Assembly: GCF_010682065.1 (NCBI RefSeq)
Contig: NZ_JAAGWG010000001.1
Location: forward strand, 124,001 to 188,000
Length of the DNA: 64,000 bases
Origin: Blastococcus saxobsidens
Lineage (GTDB): Bacteria > Actinomycetota > Actinomycetes > Mycobacteriales > Geodermatophilaceae
Direction: 5' to 3'
A program made the position numbers and the translations under genes. The stretch's first letter is position 1. Each line of letters starts with the position of its first letter. Below the pieces are notes generated by a model. That model saw only the letters and a program-made list of their open reading frames with translations. It was not told where the DNA came from and did no database searches. Shown one piece after another: positions 55,249-62,976 of this stretch.

Positions 55249-56129
55249 GCCCTCCGAGCCGTGGTGCTGCTGAACAGGCCGCCGGGACGCACCAGCAGCA
55301 CGACGATGAGGATCACCAGGGCGGCGACGCTGACCAGCGCGCTGCCGCGCTCCACGTAGCCGTTCACGTAGCTGAGCGCGAGGCCGAGGATCAGCCCGCC
55401 GACGATCGCGCCGACCGGCGAGTCGAGCCCGCCGATGATCGCGGCGACGAAGCCGAACACGATCAGCGAGTCCATGTACGCCGGGTAGACGAACCCGCCA
55501 CCGGCGATCAGCAGACCCGACAGGGAGCCCACGACGGCGGCCAGACCCCAGCCGAGGGTCAGCATCCCGCCCACCTTGACGCCCAGCAGCCGGGCGACCT
55601 CCTGGCTGAAGGCCGAGGCGCGCATGGCCAGGCCGATGCGGGTGAACCGGAAGAGCGCCACCAGCAGCGCCATCGTGATCAGCACGGAGCCGATGACGTA
55701 GAGGCTGGTCGGGGTCAGCGGGATGGTGGAGCCGCCGACCTCGAAGCCGCGGACACCGAACGGCGTCGGGAAGGACTGGAACGACGAGCCGAAGACGATG
55801 GCGATCAGCGCCTGGATGGCCACGAAGAGGCCCAGGGTGACGATGACCGCGTTCAGCTCCGGCCCGCCCTCGACCGGGCGGATGATGACCCGCTCCACGA
55901 CGGCGCCGAGCAGGAAGCCCGAGAGCAGGGCGACGATCAGCGCCACCCAGTAGGACTGGCCGGCCTGGATGAGCGCCAGGGCGATGAACGTGGTGGCCGC
56001 GGCCATGGAGCCCTGGGCGAAGTTCACGATGCGGGTGGAGCGCCAGATGAGCACCAGGGCGAGGGCGAAGGCCGAATAGATCATGCCCTGGGTCAACCCG
56101 GTGAGGGTCACGTTGACGAAGTAGTCCAC
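55245..56129 (-). CDS. ABC transporter permease, LivH type
   Basis: A 294-residue membrane protein with about eight helices. LTGLTQGMIYSAFALALVLI and VNFAQGSMAAATTFIAL are typical of LivH; MRASAFSQEVARLLGVKVGG is the EAA-like coupling loop, and AAIIGGLDSPVGAIVGGLIL follows. The GTG start is at 56129. The stop overlaps LivM by 4 nt, and an intergenic gap of 34 bases separates it from LivF. Confidence 0.93.
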   Translation of the reverse strand: MDYFVNVTLTGLTQGMIYSAFALALVLIWRSTRIVNFAQGSMAAATTFIALALIQAGQSYWVALIVALLSGFLLGAVVERVIIRPVEGGPELNAVIVTLGLFVAIQALIAIVFGSSFQSFPTPFGVRGFEVGGSTIPLTPTSLYVIGSVLITMALLVALFRFTRIGLAMRASAFSQEVARLLGVKVGGMLTLGWGLAAVVGSLSGLLIAGGGFVYPAYMDSLIVFGFVAAIIGGLDSPVGAIVGGLILGLALSYVNGYVERGSALVSVAALVILIVVLLVRPGGLFSSTTARRA

Positions 56130-56163
56130 GACAGTGGGAAGCCTTCCTGGCAGTGCGGGAGGG

Positions 56164-56937
56164 TCAGAAACCGAGGTAGGCGTGCCGGAGGTCCTCGTCG
56201 CCCATCAGCGTGCGGGCGGAGTCGGTGACGACCACCCGGCCGAGGTTGAGGACGACGCCGACATCGGCGACCGACAGGGCGCTGCGAGCGTTCTGCTCGA
56301 CGAGCAGGACCGACAGGCCCTCGGCGTCGACCAGCTGGCGGAGCAGACCGAAGATCTGCGCCACGATGCGCGGGGCGAGCCCCAGCGACGGCTCGTCGAG
56401 GAGCAGCACGCGCGGCTTGGCCAGCAGGGCCCGGCCGATGACCAGCATCTGCCGCTCGCCGCCGGAGAGGGTGTGCGCGGCGTTGTTCTTGCGCTCGGCG
56501 ATGCGCGGGAACAGGTCGTAGACCCGGTCGAACTCGTCCTTGCCGACCTTGCCGCGGAACAGCGCGCCGACGCGCAGGTTCTCGTCCACGGTGAGCTCGG
56601 CGATGACGCCGCGGCCCTCGGGGACGTGCGCCATGCCGCGCCCGACCATGGACTCGACCGAGGCCTTGGTGATGTCCTCGCCGTCGAGCACGACCCGGCC
56701 GGAGACCGGGCGGACCAGACCGCTGATCGTGCGCAGCAGGGTGGTCTTCCCGGCGCCGTTGGCGCCCAGGACGGCGGTGATCTTCCCGGCCTCCGCGGAC
56801 AGCGAGACGCCGTCGAGGGCGCGCACCGGCCCGTAGGCGGAGCTCAGGTTCTCCACCTCGAGCAGGCGGCTGGTGGTGGCGGTGCCGCCGGTGGTCCCGG
56901 TGGCCGACACCGCGGTGCTGCCGTGGGCCTCAGCCAT
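56164..56937 (-). CDS. ABC transporter ATP-binding protein, LivF type
   Basis: A 257-residue ATPase. LGANGAGKTTLLRTISGLVR is Walker A, HVPEGRGVIAELTVDENLRV is the LivF-type Q-loop region, LSGGERQMLVIGRALLAKPR is the ABC signature, LLLDEPSLGLAP is Walker B, and LLVEQNAR holds the switch His position (here Gln-Asn as in LivF). About 23 residues precede the conserved domain. It overlaps the LivG gene by 8 nt. Confidence 0.94.
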   Translation of the reverse strand: MAEAHGSTAVSATGTTGGTATTSRLLEVENLSSAYGPVRALDGVSLSAEAGKITAVLGANGAGKTTLLRTISGLVRPVSGRVVLDGEDITKASVESMVGRGMAHVPEGRGVIAELTVDENLRVGALFRGKVGKDEFDRVYDLFPRIAERKNNAAHTLSGGERQMLVIGRALLAKPRVLLLDEPSLGLAPRIVAQIFGLLRQLVDAEGLSVLLVEQNARSALSVADVGVVLNLGRVVVTDSARTLMGDEDLRHAYLGF

Positions 56938-57799
56938 GGGTGCGTCCTCCTTCGGCGTGGGTCAGCTCGGCCGCGTCGGCCTCGGCGTCGACGGCGTCGC
57001 CCAGGTAGGCCTCGGTGACCGCGGGGTCGTTCTGCACCTGCTCGGGGGTGCCGGCGGCGATCTGCTTTCCGGAGTCGAGCACGGTGATCTGGTCGCAGAC
57101 CCGCATGACCAGGTCCATGTGGTGCTCGACCAGCAGGACGCTCATCCGGCTCACGACCGAGCGGATCAGCTCGCCCAGCTCGTGCATCTCGTCCTCGGCC
57201 AGACCACTGGCCGGCTCGTCGAGCAGCAGCAGGTCCGGCTCGGCGACCAGGGCGCGGGCCAGGGCGACCCGCTTCTGCACGGGGTAGGGGAGCGAGCCGG
57301 GGTAGCGGCCGGCGAACTTCTCGGCGTTGAGCTCGGTCAGGGCCCGCATGGCCCGCTCGCGCAGCAGCCGCTCGTCCTTGTCGGAGGTGGGCAGCGCGAG
57401 GAGCGCGGAGAGGAAACCGGCCCGGCCGTGGCGGTGGGCGCCGACCATGACGTTCTCCAGCACGGTCATGCCGGGGAAGAGGCCGACGCCCTGCAGCGTG
57501 CGCGAGATGCCGAGCTTGGTGAGCTGGCTCGGGCGCAGCCGGCGCATCTCCTCCCCCCGCCACACGATGCGGCCGGAGGTCGGGCGCACCAGGCCGCAGG
57601 CGACGTTGAACAACGTCGTCTTGCCTGCGCCGTTGGGACCGATGAGGCCGTGCACCTGACCCGGCTCGACGACGAGCGAGACGTCGGTGAGAGCCAGGAC
57701 GCCGCCGAAGGCGACGTTGATCCCGGTCAGCTCGAGCCGGGAGGTGGGCGCTGAGTCGTGCGTTCGCTGGCTGCCGGTCGGCTGCGCCAAGGGGCCCAC
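56930..57799 (-). CDS. ABC transporter ATP-binding protein, LivG type
   Basis: A 289-residue ATPase. INVAFGGVLALTDVSLVVEP, Walker A GPNGAGKTTLFNVACGLVRP, GISRTLQGVGLFPGMTVLEN, Walker B LLLDEPASGLAEDE and VEHHMDLVMRVCDQITVLDS mark LivG. The signature LSGGQ is replaced by LPYPVQKRVALARAL, a departure seen in some LivG proteins. The GTG 57799 start follows AGAGGAG closely. It is the first gene of the operon, divergent from the PucR-type regulator. Confidence 0.92.
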   Translation of the reverse strand: MGPLAQPTGSQRTHDSAPTSRLELTGINVAFGGVLALTDVSLVVEPGQVHGLIGPNGAGKTTLFNVACGLVRPTSGRIVWRGEEMRRLRPSQLTKLGISRTLQGVGLFPGMTVLENVMVGAHRHGRAGFLSALLALPTSDKDERLLRERAMRALTELNAEKFAGRYPGSLPYPVQKRVALARALVAEPDLLLLDEPASGLAEDEMHELGELIRSVVSRMSVLLVEHHMDLVMRVCDQITVLDSGKQIAAGTPEQVQNDPAVTEAYLGDAVDAEADAAELTHAEGGRTHG

Positions 57800-57915
57800 T
57801 GCTCCTCTGCGTCGGGGAGATGGCCGCTCCGGAGGTGTCCGGACGGCGACGATTGGGTCACGAGTACGTCCCGCTGAGACTGCCCGCCGGTGTCACCGGT
57901 CACAATGGGCGCACT

Positions 57916-57948
57916 GCACAGCGATGAGGCGGACGCGTTGTGCTGTGC
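57916..57948. promoter_or_regulatory. Inverted repeat in the divergent livG-pucR promoter region
   Basis: GCACAGC and GCTGTGC, perfect 7-bp inverted arms 19 bases apart, lie just upstream of the regulator start at 57971 and about 120 bases upstream of the transporter operon. A site for the PucR-type protein is possible but unproven. Confidence 0.3.
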
Positions 57949-57970
57949 GTCACGTACGGGAGGTGAGCGG

Positions 57971-59188
57971 ATGCAGCGGTTCCGGCCGGAGATCTCCGAT
58001 CGCCTGTCCGAGCTCGCGCCACTGCTGGTGGCCGAGCTCGAGGACATGACCGACCGGATGCTCGAGGTGCTGCTGCGCAGCGAGCCCTCCTACCGCGACC
58101 TGCTGGTCACGGAGGAGGAGCTGCGTTCGTCGGTCCGCCGGGGCCTCGAACAGGGGCTGCGCACGCTCATCGAGGGATGGGCCGACGACGGCGACGCCGA
58201 CCGCAGCGGTGCCCGTGCCGTGGGCCGCCGCCGGGCCGCACAGGGGGTGCCGCTCGAGGCGGTGCTGCGGGCCTGGCGCCTCGGTGGCCAGGTCACCTGG
58301 GAGGCGCTGCTGTCGGTGTCCCAGCGCAGCAGTCACCGCCACGACGTGCTGCTCCTGGAGGTCGCCGGCTCGGTCTGGCGCACCAACGACGCCGACTGCG
58401 CCGCCGTCGCCGAGGGCTACCGCGAGGAGCAGCGACGGCTGGCCGGCGTCGACGAGCACGCCCGCCAACAGGTGCTCGACGGCCTGATCGACGGCCGCGG
58501 CAGCGACCCGGCGTTCGTGCGGACGGCGTCGGACCTGCTGGCCATGCCGCTGGACGGCCGGCTGATGGCCGTGGTCGCGCTGCCCGCGCCCGACGGGTCC
58601 CCCGGGCTCGACGGGCCCGCCGAGGGGCTGCTCAAGCGCGGGGTCCGCTCGGTGTGGGGCACCCGCGGTGGCGCGCAGGTAGGCGTGGTGGGGCTGGGCG
58701 CCGTGCGCCCGGCCGACCTGGTGGCCCTGCTGACCGCCGTCGCCCGCGGGCCGGTGGGGGTGTCCGACGTCGTGGAGGGCGCCGCCGCCGCGGGGGTGGC
58801 CTACCGGCTGGCACAGACCGCGGCCCGGACGCTGCCGGCCGGCTACAGCCGGGTGGTGAGCATCGACGAGCGGTTGCCCGAGGCGCTGCTGAGCAACTCG
58901 CCGGAGATCAGCTCGCGGCTGGTGGGGCAGTCCCTGGGCGGGCTGCTGGAGCTGCCCGAGGACGAGCGGGACGTGCTGCTGGACACGCTCGCGGCCTTCC
59001 TGGCCGCCGACGGCTCACCGACCCGCGCCGCCGACGCCCTCTACTGCCACCGGAACACGGTGATGCACCGGCTCCGCCGGATCGAGTCGGTCACCGGCCG
59101 CAAGCTCACCGACCCGCGGTCCCGGCTGCTCTGGCAGCTGGCCCTGCTCGGCGCCGGCGGCCGCCAGCCCACCACCCGCTCGGCCTGA
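57971..59188 (+). CDS. PucR-family transcriptional regulator
   Basis: A 405-residue regulator. The N-terminal 160 residues (ISDRLSELAPLLVAELEDMT) are a RsbR/PucR-type sensing region. A GGDEF-like CdaR middle domain follows (about 165-290), and a C-terminal PucR HTH_30 domain: LLDTLAAFLAADGSPTRAAD, ALYCHRNTVMHRLRRIESVT, GRKLTDPRSRLLWQLALL. ATG 57971 follows GGGAGGTG and rejects the frame starting at 57890. The divergent ABC operon is the obvious target. Confidence 0.9.
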   Translation: MQRFRPEISDRLSELAPLLVAELEDMTDRMLEVLLRSEPSYRDLLVTEEELRSSVRRGLEQGLRTLIEGWADDGDADRSGARAVGRRRAAQGVPLEAVLRAWRLGGQVTWEALLSVSQRSSHRHDVLLLEVAGSVWRTNDADCAAVAEGYREEQRRLAGVDEHARQQVLDGLIDGRGSDPAFVRTASDLLAMPLDGRLMAVVALPAPDGSPGLDGPAEGLLKRGVRSVWGTRGGAQVGVVGLGAVRPADLVALLTAVARGPVGVSDVVEGAAAAGVAYRLAQTAARTLPAGYSRVVSIDERLPEALLSNSPEISSRLVGQSLGGLLELPEDERDVLLDTLAAFLAADGSPTRAADALYCHRNTVMHRLRRIESVTGRKLTDPRSRLLWQLALLGAGGRQPTTRSA

Positions 59189-59227
59189 GCGACGGGCCGG
59201 TCGACCGCTGACCCGCGACCGGGGCCG

Positions 59228-59461
59228 CTACTGGAGGTAGCTCTCCACCTGCGGCTCCGGGCGGGCGTCGGCGTCGTCGGGGTCCTCGCCGTACTGGCGC
59301 TTGGCGCGGCGCTGCCGCAGCAGGTCCCAGCACTGGTCGAGGTCGGCCTCGAGCTTCTTCATGCGGGCGCGGGTCTCGTCGGTGTGCTCCTCGCCGTCGC
59401 GCAGCGAGTGCTCCTCCTCGACCAGCGAGTGGATGCGGCTGAGGATGTCGGTCTCGTCCAT
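59228..59461 (-). CDS. DUF2630-family small protein
   Basis: A 77-residue acidic, helical protein: ILSRIHSLVEEEHSLRDGEE then RMKKLEADLDQCWDLLRQRR and a short C-terminal tail ending VESYLQ. This matches DUF2630, a small actinobacterial family of unknown function. It follows tyrA on the minus strand, beyond a hairpin. Confidence 0.85.
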   Translation of the reverse strand: MDETDILSRIHSLVEEEHSLRDGEEHTDETRARMKKLEADLDQCWDLLRQRRAKRQYGEDPDDADARPEPQVESYLQ

Positions 59462-59497
59462 GCCCTGCTCCCTGCCCGCCGGCGCGGGCGTGAAACG

Positions 59498-59524
59498 GCG
59501 CCGGGCCGTGCCGGGGCCCGGCGC
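59498..59524 (-). terminator. Hairpin directly after tyrA
   Basis: GCGCCGGGCC, loop GTGCCGG, GGCCCGGCGC: a perfect 10-bp stem that begins at the tyrA stop codon on the minus strand. It should terminate tyrA or separate it from the DUF2630 gene. Confidence 0.75.
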
Positions 59525-60454
59525 TCAGGCGGAGCCGTCGGGCAGCCAGCCCTCGACGAACGCGGCCAGCCGCCGGTGCACCGCCCCACCGGCGCGGCCC
59601 AGCGCCAGCAGCGCCGCGCGCTCGAGCGGGACCCGCACCGTGCGCCGGTCCGCGGCCCGCCGCGCCACGGCGTTCCCGGTGGCGACCAGCTCGGGCCAGG
59701 GGCGGTCGAGCTCGGCGCGCACGCGGGCCAGCGCGGCGGCGGTCGGGGCCGCGTTGCCCTCGACCATCGCCGTCACGAAGGCCGGGTCGCTGCCGATCAC
59801 CCGGGTGCCGTCGCGGAAGCTCCCGGCGGCCAGCGCCAGGGCGAGCGGACCGGCGTCGGCGGCCGCGGCGGCCAGCGCGGCGGCCAGCAGGTGCGGGACG
59901 TGGCTGATCGCGGCGACGGCGTCGTCGTGCTCCGCGGCGGTCACCGGCACCACCTCCGCGCCCACCGCCAGGGCGATCTCGGCGACGCGCAGCCAGCGCG
60001 GCAGCTCCGTGCCCGGCTCCAGGCACAGCGCCCACCGGGCGCCGGCGAACAGCGCGGGATCGGTGGCGGCGTGGCCCGAGCGCTCGGTGCCGCACATGGG
60101 GTGCCCGCCGACGAAGCGCCCGCCGAACGCCGCGCCGAGGGTCTCCAGCACCGGCACCTTGACCGAGCCGAGGTCGGTGACGGTCGCGGCCGGGTCGATG
60201 GCCAGCCCCTCGAGCGCCGTCGTCATGGCCGGCAGCGGCACGGCGAGGACGACGACGCCGGTGAACTCCTGGGTGATCCGCACCCCGCGCGCGGCAGCGG
60301 CCTCGCGCGCCGCCGGATCGACGTCCCAGCCGCCGACCTCCCGGCCGGCGGCGACGAGCGCGGCGGCCAGCGAGCCCCCCAGCTGCCCGAGCCCGACGAC
60401 GCCGACCGGCGGGGCGGGCATGGTCGGCACCGGGAACGCGGGGACATCGGCCAT
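59525..60454 (-). CDS. tyrA: Prephenate dehydrogenase (TyrA)
   Basis: Oxidatively decarboxylates prephenate (or arogenate) on the tyrosine path. The 309-residue protein has VGVVGLGQLGGSLAAALVAA (NAD site), TDLGSVKVPVLE, GGHPMCGTERSGHAATDPAL with the conserved His, VTAAEHDDAVAAISHVPHLL, and GSFRDGTRVIGSDPAF. No ACT domain is present. ATG 60454 is 12 bases from the start of the divergent O-methyltransferase gene, so promoters overlap coding sequence. Confidence 0.92.
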   Translation of the reverse strand: MADVPAFPVPTMPAPPVGVVGLGQLGGSLAAALVAAGREVGGWDVDPAAREAAAARGVRITQEFTGVVVLAVPLPAMTTALEGLAIDPAATVTDLGSVKVPVLETLGAAFGGRFVGGHPMCGTERSGHAATDPALFAGARWALCLEPGTELPRWLRVAEIALAVGAEVVPVTAAEHDDAVAAISHVPHLLAAALAAAAADAGPLALALAAGSFRDGTRVIGSDPAFVTAMVEGNAAPTAAALARVRAELDRPWPELVATGNAVARRAADRRTVRVPLERAALLALGRAGGAVHRRLAAFVEGWLPDGSA

Positions 60455-60466
60455 GATCTACAGGCT

Positions 60467-61129
60467 ATGACGCCCCGCTCGTTCCTCCTCACCCCGGAGC
60501 TGGCCGACTACGTGCAGGCCGCCTCCGATCCGGTCGACGCGGTGATGGCCGACCTGATCCGGGAGACGGCCGACATGGCGGCGCGTGGCGAGGCGCCGTC
60601 CACCATGCAGATCGCCCCGGAGCAGGGGGTGCTGATGCGCCTGCTGACCCGCGCGCTGGGTGCGCGGCGGGCGATCGAGATCGGCACGTTCACCGGGTTC
60701 TCCGCCCTCTGCATCGCCCAGGGCCTGCCCGAGGACGGCTCGCTGCTCTGCCTCGACCGGAGCGAGGAGTGGACCGACGTCGCCCGCCGGCACTGGGCGC
60801 GCGCGGGCGTGGCCGACCGGATCGAGCTGCGGCTGGGCGACGCGCTGGCCACGCTCCGGGAGCTGCCTGCCGAGGAGACCTTCGACCTGGCCTTCGTCGA
60901 CGCCGACAAGACCGGGTACCCGGCCTACGTCGAGGAGCTGCACCCGCGGATGAGCCGCAACGGCGTGGTGCTGCTGGACAACACGCTGCGCGGCGGTCAG
61001 GTGGTCGCCCCGGTGAGCGAGGCCGACCGCACGCTCGCCGAGCTCAACGCCGCGCTCGCCGCCGACCCGCGCTGGGAGGCCGTGCTGCTGCCTCTGGCCG
61101 ACGGCCTGACCGTGCTCCGCAAGCGATGA
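60467..61129 (+). CDS. O-methyltransferase (Methyltransf_3, CCoAMT-like)
   Basis: A 220-residue SAM-dependent enzyme. MQIAPEQGVLMRLLTRALGA, AIEIGTFTGFSALCIAQGLP (SAM motif I), LDRSEEWTDVARRHWARAGV, and FVDADKTGYPAYVEELHPRM with metal-binding Asp, then LLDNTLRGGQVV. The family methylates catechol-like substrates with Mg2+; the true substrate is unknown. ATG 60467 is 12 bases from the tyrA start, so the leader is at most very short. The stop overlaps the next start (ATGA). Confidence 0.9.
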   Translation: MTPRSFLLTPELADYVQAASDPVDAVMADLIRETADMAARGEAPSTMQIAPEQGVLMRLLTRALGARRAIEIGTFTGFSALCIAQGLPEDGSLLCLDRSEEWTDVARRHWARAGVADRIELRLGDALATLRELPAEETFDLAFVDADKTGYPAYVEELHPRMSRNGVVLLDNTLRGGQVVAPVSEADRTLAELNAALAADPRWEAVLLPLADGLTVLRKR

Positions 61130-61623
61130 TCGAGCGCGAGGGGCCGTCCAGCTTCGCCGTCCGCGTGGCCCGGGACGGCGCGGGCTGGCGGGTGGACCTG
61201 CTGGCCGACGACGCCGGTGACGAGCTGCCGGTGCTGGAGCGGGCGCTGGGCGAGCCGGGCGCCGGCGGGTGGCCGCCGCCGCTGGTGATCGTCGTCGACT
61301 CGCGGCTGTACTTCGTCGCGCTGCGGCACGGCCCGGGCGGCATGGTGCGGGCGCTGATCTCCGACGCGACGATGCTGGAGTGGGTGCTCGCCGCCGAGGT
61401 GGTCGAGCGCTACGGCATCGGCGTGGACACCGAGGGCGCCTTCGACGACGACGAGACGGGCTGGCCCGGCGGCGACCTCGATCTCTTCTCCGACGACGGC
61501 CTGCCCGCCGAGGAGCTGCGCCCGATCGTCACCGCCGACGACCTGTGGGCCGACGAGATGGTGCAGCGGATCGCGACCCGGCTCGGGTTCGCCGACGAGC
61601 TGGCCGCGGCGGTGGGACCGTGA
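61126..61623 (+). CDS. tRNA adenosine deaminase-associated protein
   Basis: A 165-residue acidic protein matching the actinobacterial family named for its position beside tadA: FAVRVARDGAGWRVDLLADD, VIVVDSRLYFVALRHGPGGM, RALISDATMLEWVLAAEVVE and VTADDLWADEMVQRIATRLG. Its biochemical role is not known; the family name rests on genomic context, which holds here because tadA lies 745 bases downstream. Start ATG and stop GTGA both overlap neighbours, giving a coupled three-gene unit. Confidence 0.88.
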   Translation: MIEREGPSSFAVRVARDGAGWRVDLLADDAGDELPVLERALGEPGAGGWPPPLVIVVDSRLYFVALRHGPGGMVRALISDATMLEWVLAAEVVERYGIGVDTEGAFDDDETGWPGGDLDLFSDDGLPAEELRPIVTADDLWADEMVQRIATRLGFADELAAAVGP

Positions 61624-62285
61624 GCGGCCCGGCGGCCGGCGCCGTCTCCGCGGTGGTGTTCGACCTCGGCGGGGTGATCACCGAGAGCCCGATGACCGCC
61701 TTCGCCGCCTACGAGCGGGAGGCCGGGCTGCCCGACGGGCTGATCCGCCGGCTGAACTCGACCGATCCGGACGCCAATGCCTGGGCTCGCTTCGAGCGCA
61801 ACGAGCTCGACGTCGCCGGGTTCTCGGCGGCGTTCGAGGCGGAGGCCGCGGCGCTGGGGCACCGGCTCTCGGCGGCCCGCGTGCTCGCCGCCCTGCACGG
61901 CGAGGTGCGCCAGGCGATGGTCGCCGCGGTGCGCCGGCTGCGCGAGGCCGGGCTGCCGCTGGCGATCCTGTCGAACAACGTGGCGCCGATGGAGCGGACC
62001 GGGCGGCTCGGGGACCTGCTGGGGCTCTTCGACGCCGTCGTGGAGTCCTCGGTCGAGGGGGTGCGCAAGCCGGAGCCGGAGATCTACCGGCGGGCGCTGG
62101 ACCGGCTGTCGGAGGCGGTGGGCCGGCGGATCGAGGCCACCGACTGCGCCTACCTGGACGACCTGGGCATCAACCTGAAGCCCGCCCGCGCACTGGGCTT
62201 CTCGACGATCAAGGTGGTCGACCCGTCGGTGGCGCTGGCCGAGCTGTCCGGGCTGGTCGGCTTCCCGCTGGACCACGCGGCATGA
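61620..62285 (+). CDS. HAD-superfamily hydrolase (subfamily IA)
   Basis: A 221-residue phosphatase-like protein. AVVFDLGGVITESPMTAFAA carries the nucleophile Asp in DxG form (second Asp position is Gly, so the usual DxD is changed), LAILSNNVAP is motif II, SVEGVRKPEPEIYRRAL has the motif III Lys, and CAYLDDLGINLKPARALGF has the acidic pair. This DxGG form is common in HAD proteins of the epoxide-hydrolase-N-terminal/acyl-CoA-dehydrogenase-associated type, so phosphatase activity is uncertain. The GTG start overlaps the previous stop. Confidence 0.88.
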   Translation: MSGPAAGAVSAVVFDLGGVITESPMTAFAAYEREAGLPDGLIRRLNSTDPDANAWARFERNELDVAGFSAAFEAEAAALGHRLSAARVLAALHGEVRQAMVAAVRRLREAGLPLAILSNNVAPMERTGRLGDLLGLFDAVVESSVEGVRKPEPEIYRRALDRLSEAVGRRIEATDCAYLDDLGINLKPARALGFSTIKVVDPSVALAELSGLVGFPLDHAA

Positions 62286-62312
62286 CCGCGGACGGCACCT
62301 CCGTCCACAGGT

Positions 62313-62350
62313 GCTCTCCCTCTGCTCGCAGTGGGGAGCAGAGGGAGAGC
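62313..62350. repeat. 15-bp inverted repeat upstream of tadA
   Basis: GCTCTCCCTCTGCTC and GAGCAGAGGGAGAGC are perfect arms around an 8-base loop, between the HAD gene and tadA. It may terminate the HAD operon; no T tract follows. Confidence 0.8.
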
Positions 62351-62367
62351 CTCGACGGAGCACCCCG

Positions 62368-62832
62368 GTGACGCCGGACCTGGCAGCGGTGATGGGGCGG
62401 GCGCTGGAGCTGGCGGCCGCGGCGGAGGAGTGGGGCGACACCCCGATCGGCGCCGTCGTCCTCGGGCCGGACGGCGCCGTGCTCGCCGAGGCGGCCAACG
62501 AGCGGGAGAAGCTGGGCGACCCGACCGCGCACGCGGAGGTGCTCGCGCTGCGGGCCGCCGCCGCGGTGCACGGGGACGGCTGGCGGCTGTCCGGCTGCAC
62601 GCTGGTCGTCACGCTCGAGCCCTGCACGATGTGCGCCGGGGCCAGCGTGCTGTCCCGCGTGGACCACGTCGTCTACGGCGCCGAGGACCCCAAGGCGGGT
62701 GCGGCCGGATCGCTGTGGGACGTGGTCCGCGACCGGCGGCTCAACCACCGGCCGCAGGTCACCGGCGGGATCCGGGCGGAGGAGTGCGGCGCGCTGCTAC
62801 GTGCCTTCTTCCGCCGTCAGCGGGGCCTGTAG
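62368..62832 (+). CDS. tadA: tRNA-specific adenosine deaminase (TadA)
   Basis: Deaminates A34 to inosine in tRNA-Arg(ACG), the tRNA found at 33924. In the 154-residue protein the zinc site is HAEVLALRAA (His-Ala-Glu) with TLEPCTMCAGASVLSRVDHV (PCxxC), and VYGAEDPKAGAAGSLWDVVR is the RNA-binding segment. The GTG at 62368 follows GGAG; ATG 62392 would be short. The tRNA-Ser gene begins 10 bases after its stop. Confidence 0.92.
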   Translation: MTPDLAAVMGRALELAAAAEEWGDTPIGAVVLGPDGAVLAEAANEREKLGDPTAHAEVLALRAAAAVHGDGWRLSGCTLVVTLEPCTMCAGASVLSRVDHVVYGAEDPKAGAAGSLWDVVRDRRLNHRPQVTGGIRAEECGALLRAFFRRQRGL

Positions 62833-62842
62833 TCTCTCCGGC

Positions 62843-62930
62843 GGTGGCGTGTCCGAGCGGCCGAAGGAGCACGCCTCGAAAGCGTGTGAGGTGCAAGCCT
62901 CCGTGGGTTCAAATCCCACCGCCACCGCCA
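62843..62930 (+). tRNA. tRNA-Ser (CGA)
   Basis: An 88-nt gene with encoded CCA. The acceptor GGTGGCG pairs with CGCCACC, then discriminator G. The anticodon stem CACGC/GCGTG encloses CTCGAAA, anticodon CGA (serine TCG). A long variable arm follows and GGGTTCAAATCCC forms the T arm. Confidence 0.96.
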
Positions 62931-62938
62931 GCTGAATC

Positions 62939-62970
62939 ACGGCGGCGTCCCCTGCGGGGGGCGCCGCCGT
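62939..62970 (+). terminator. Hairpin after tRNA-Ser
   Basis: ACGGCGGCGTCCCC, loop TGC, then GGGGG and GCGCCGCCGT pair over about 14 bp with one T-G pair, followed by TTCTGC. It lies between the tRNA and the convergent kinase gene and could serve both strands. Confidence 0.8.
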
Positions 62971-62976
62971 TCTGCA

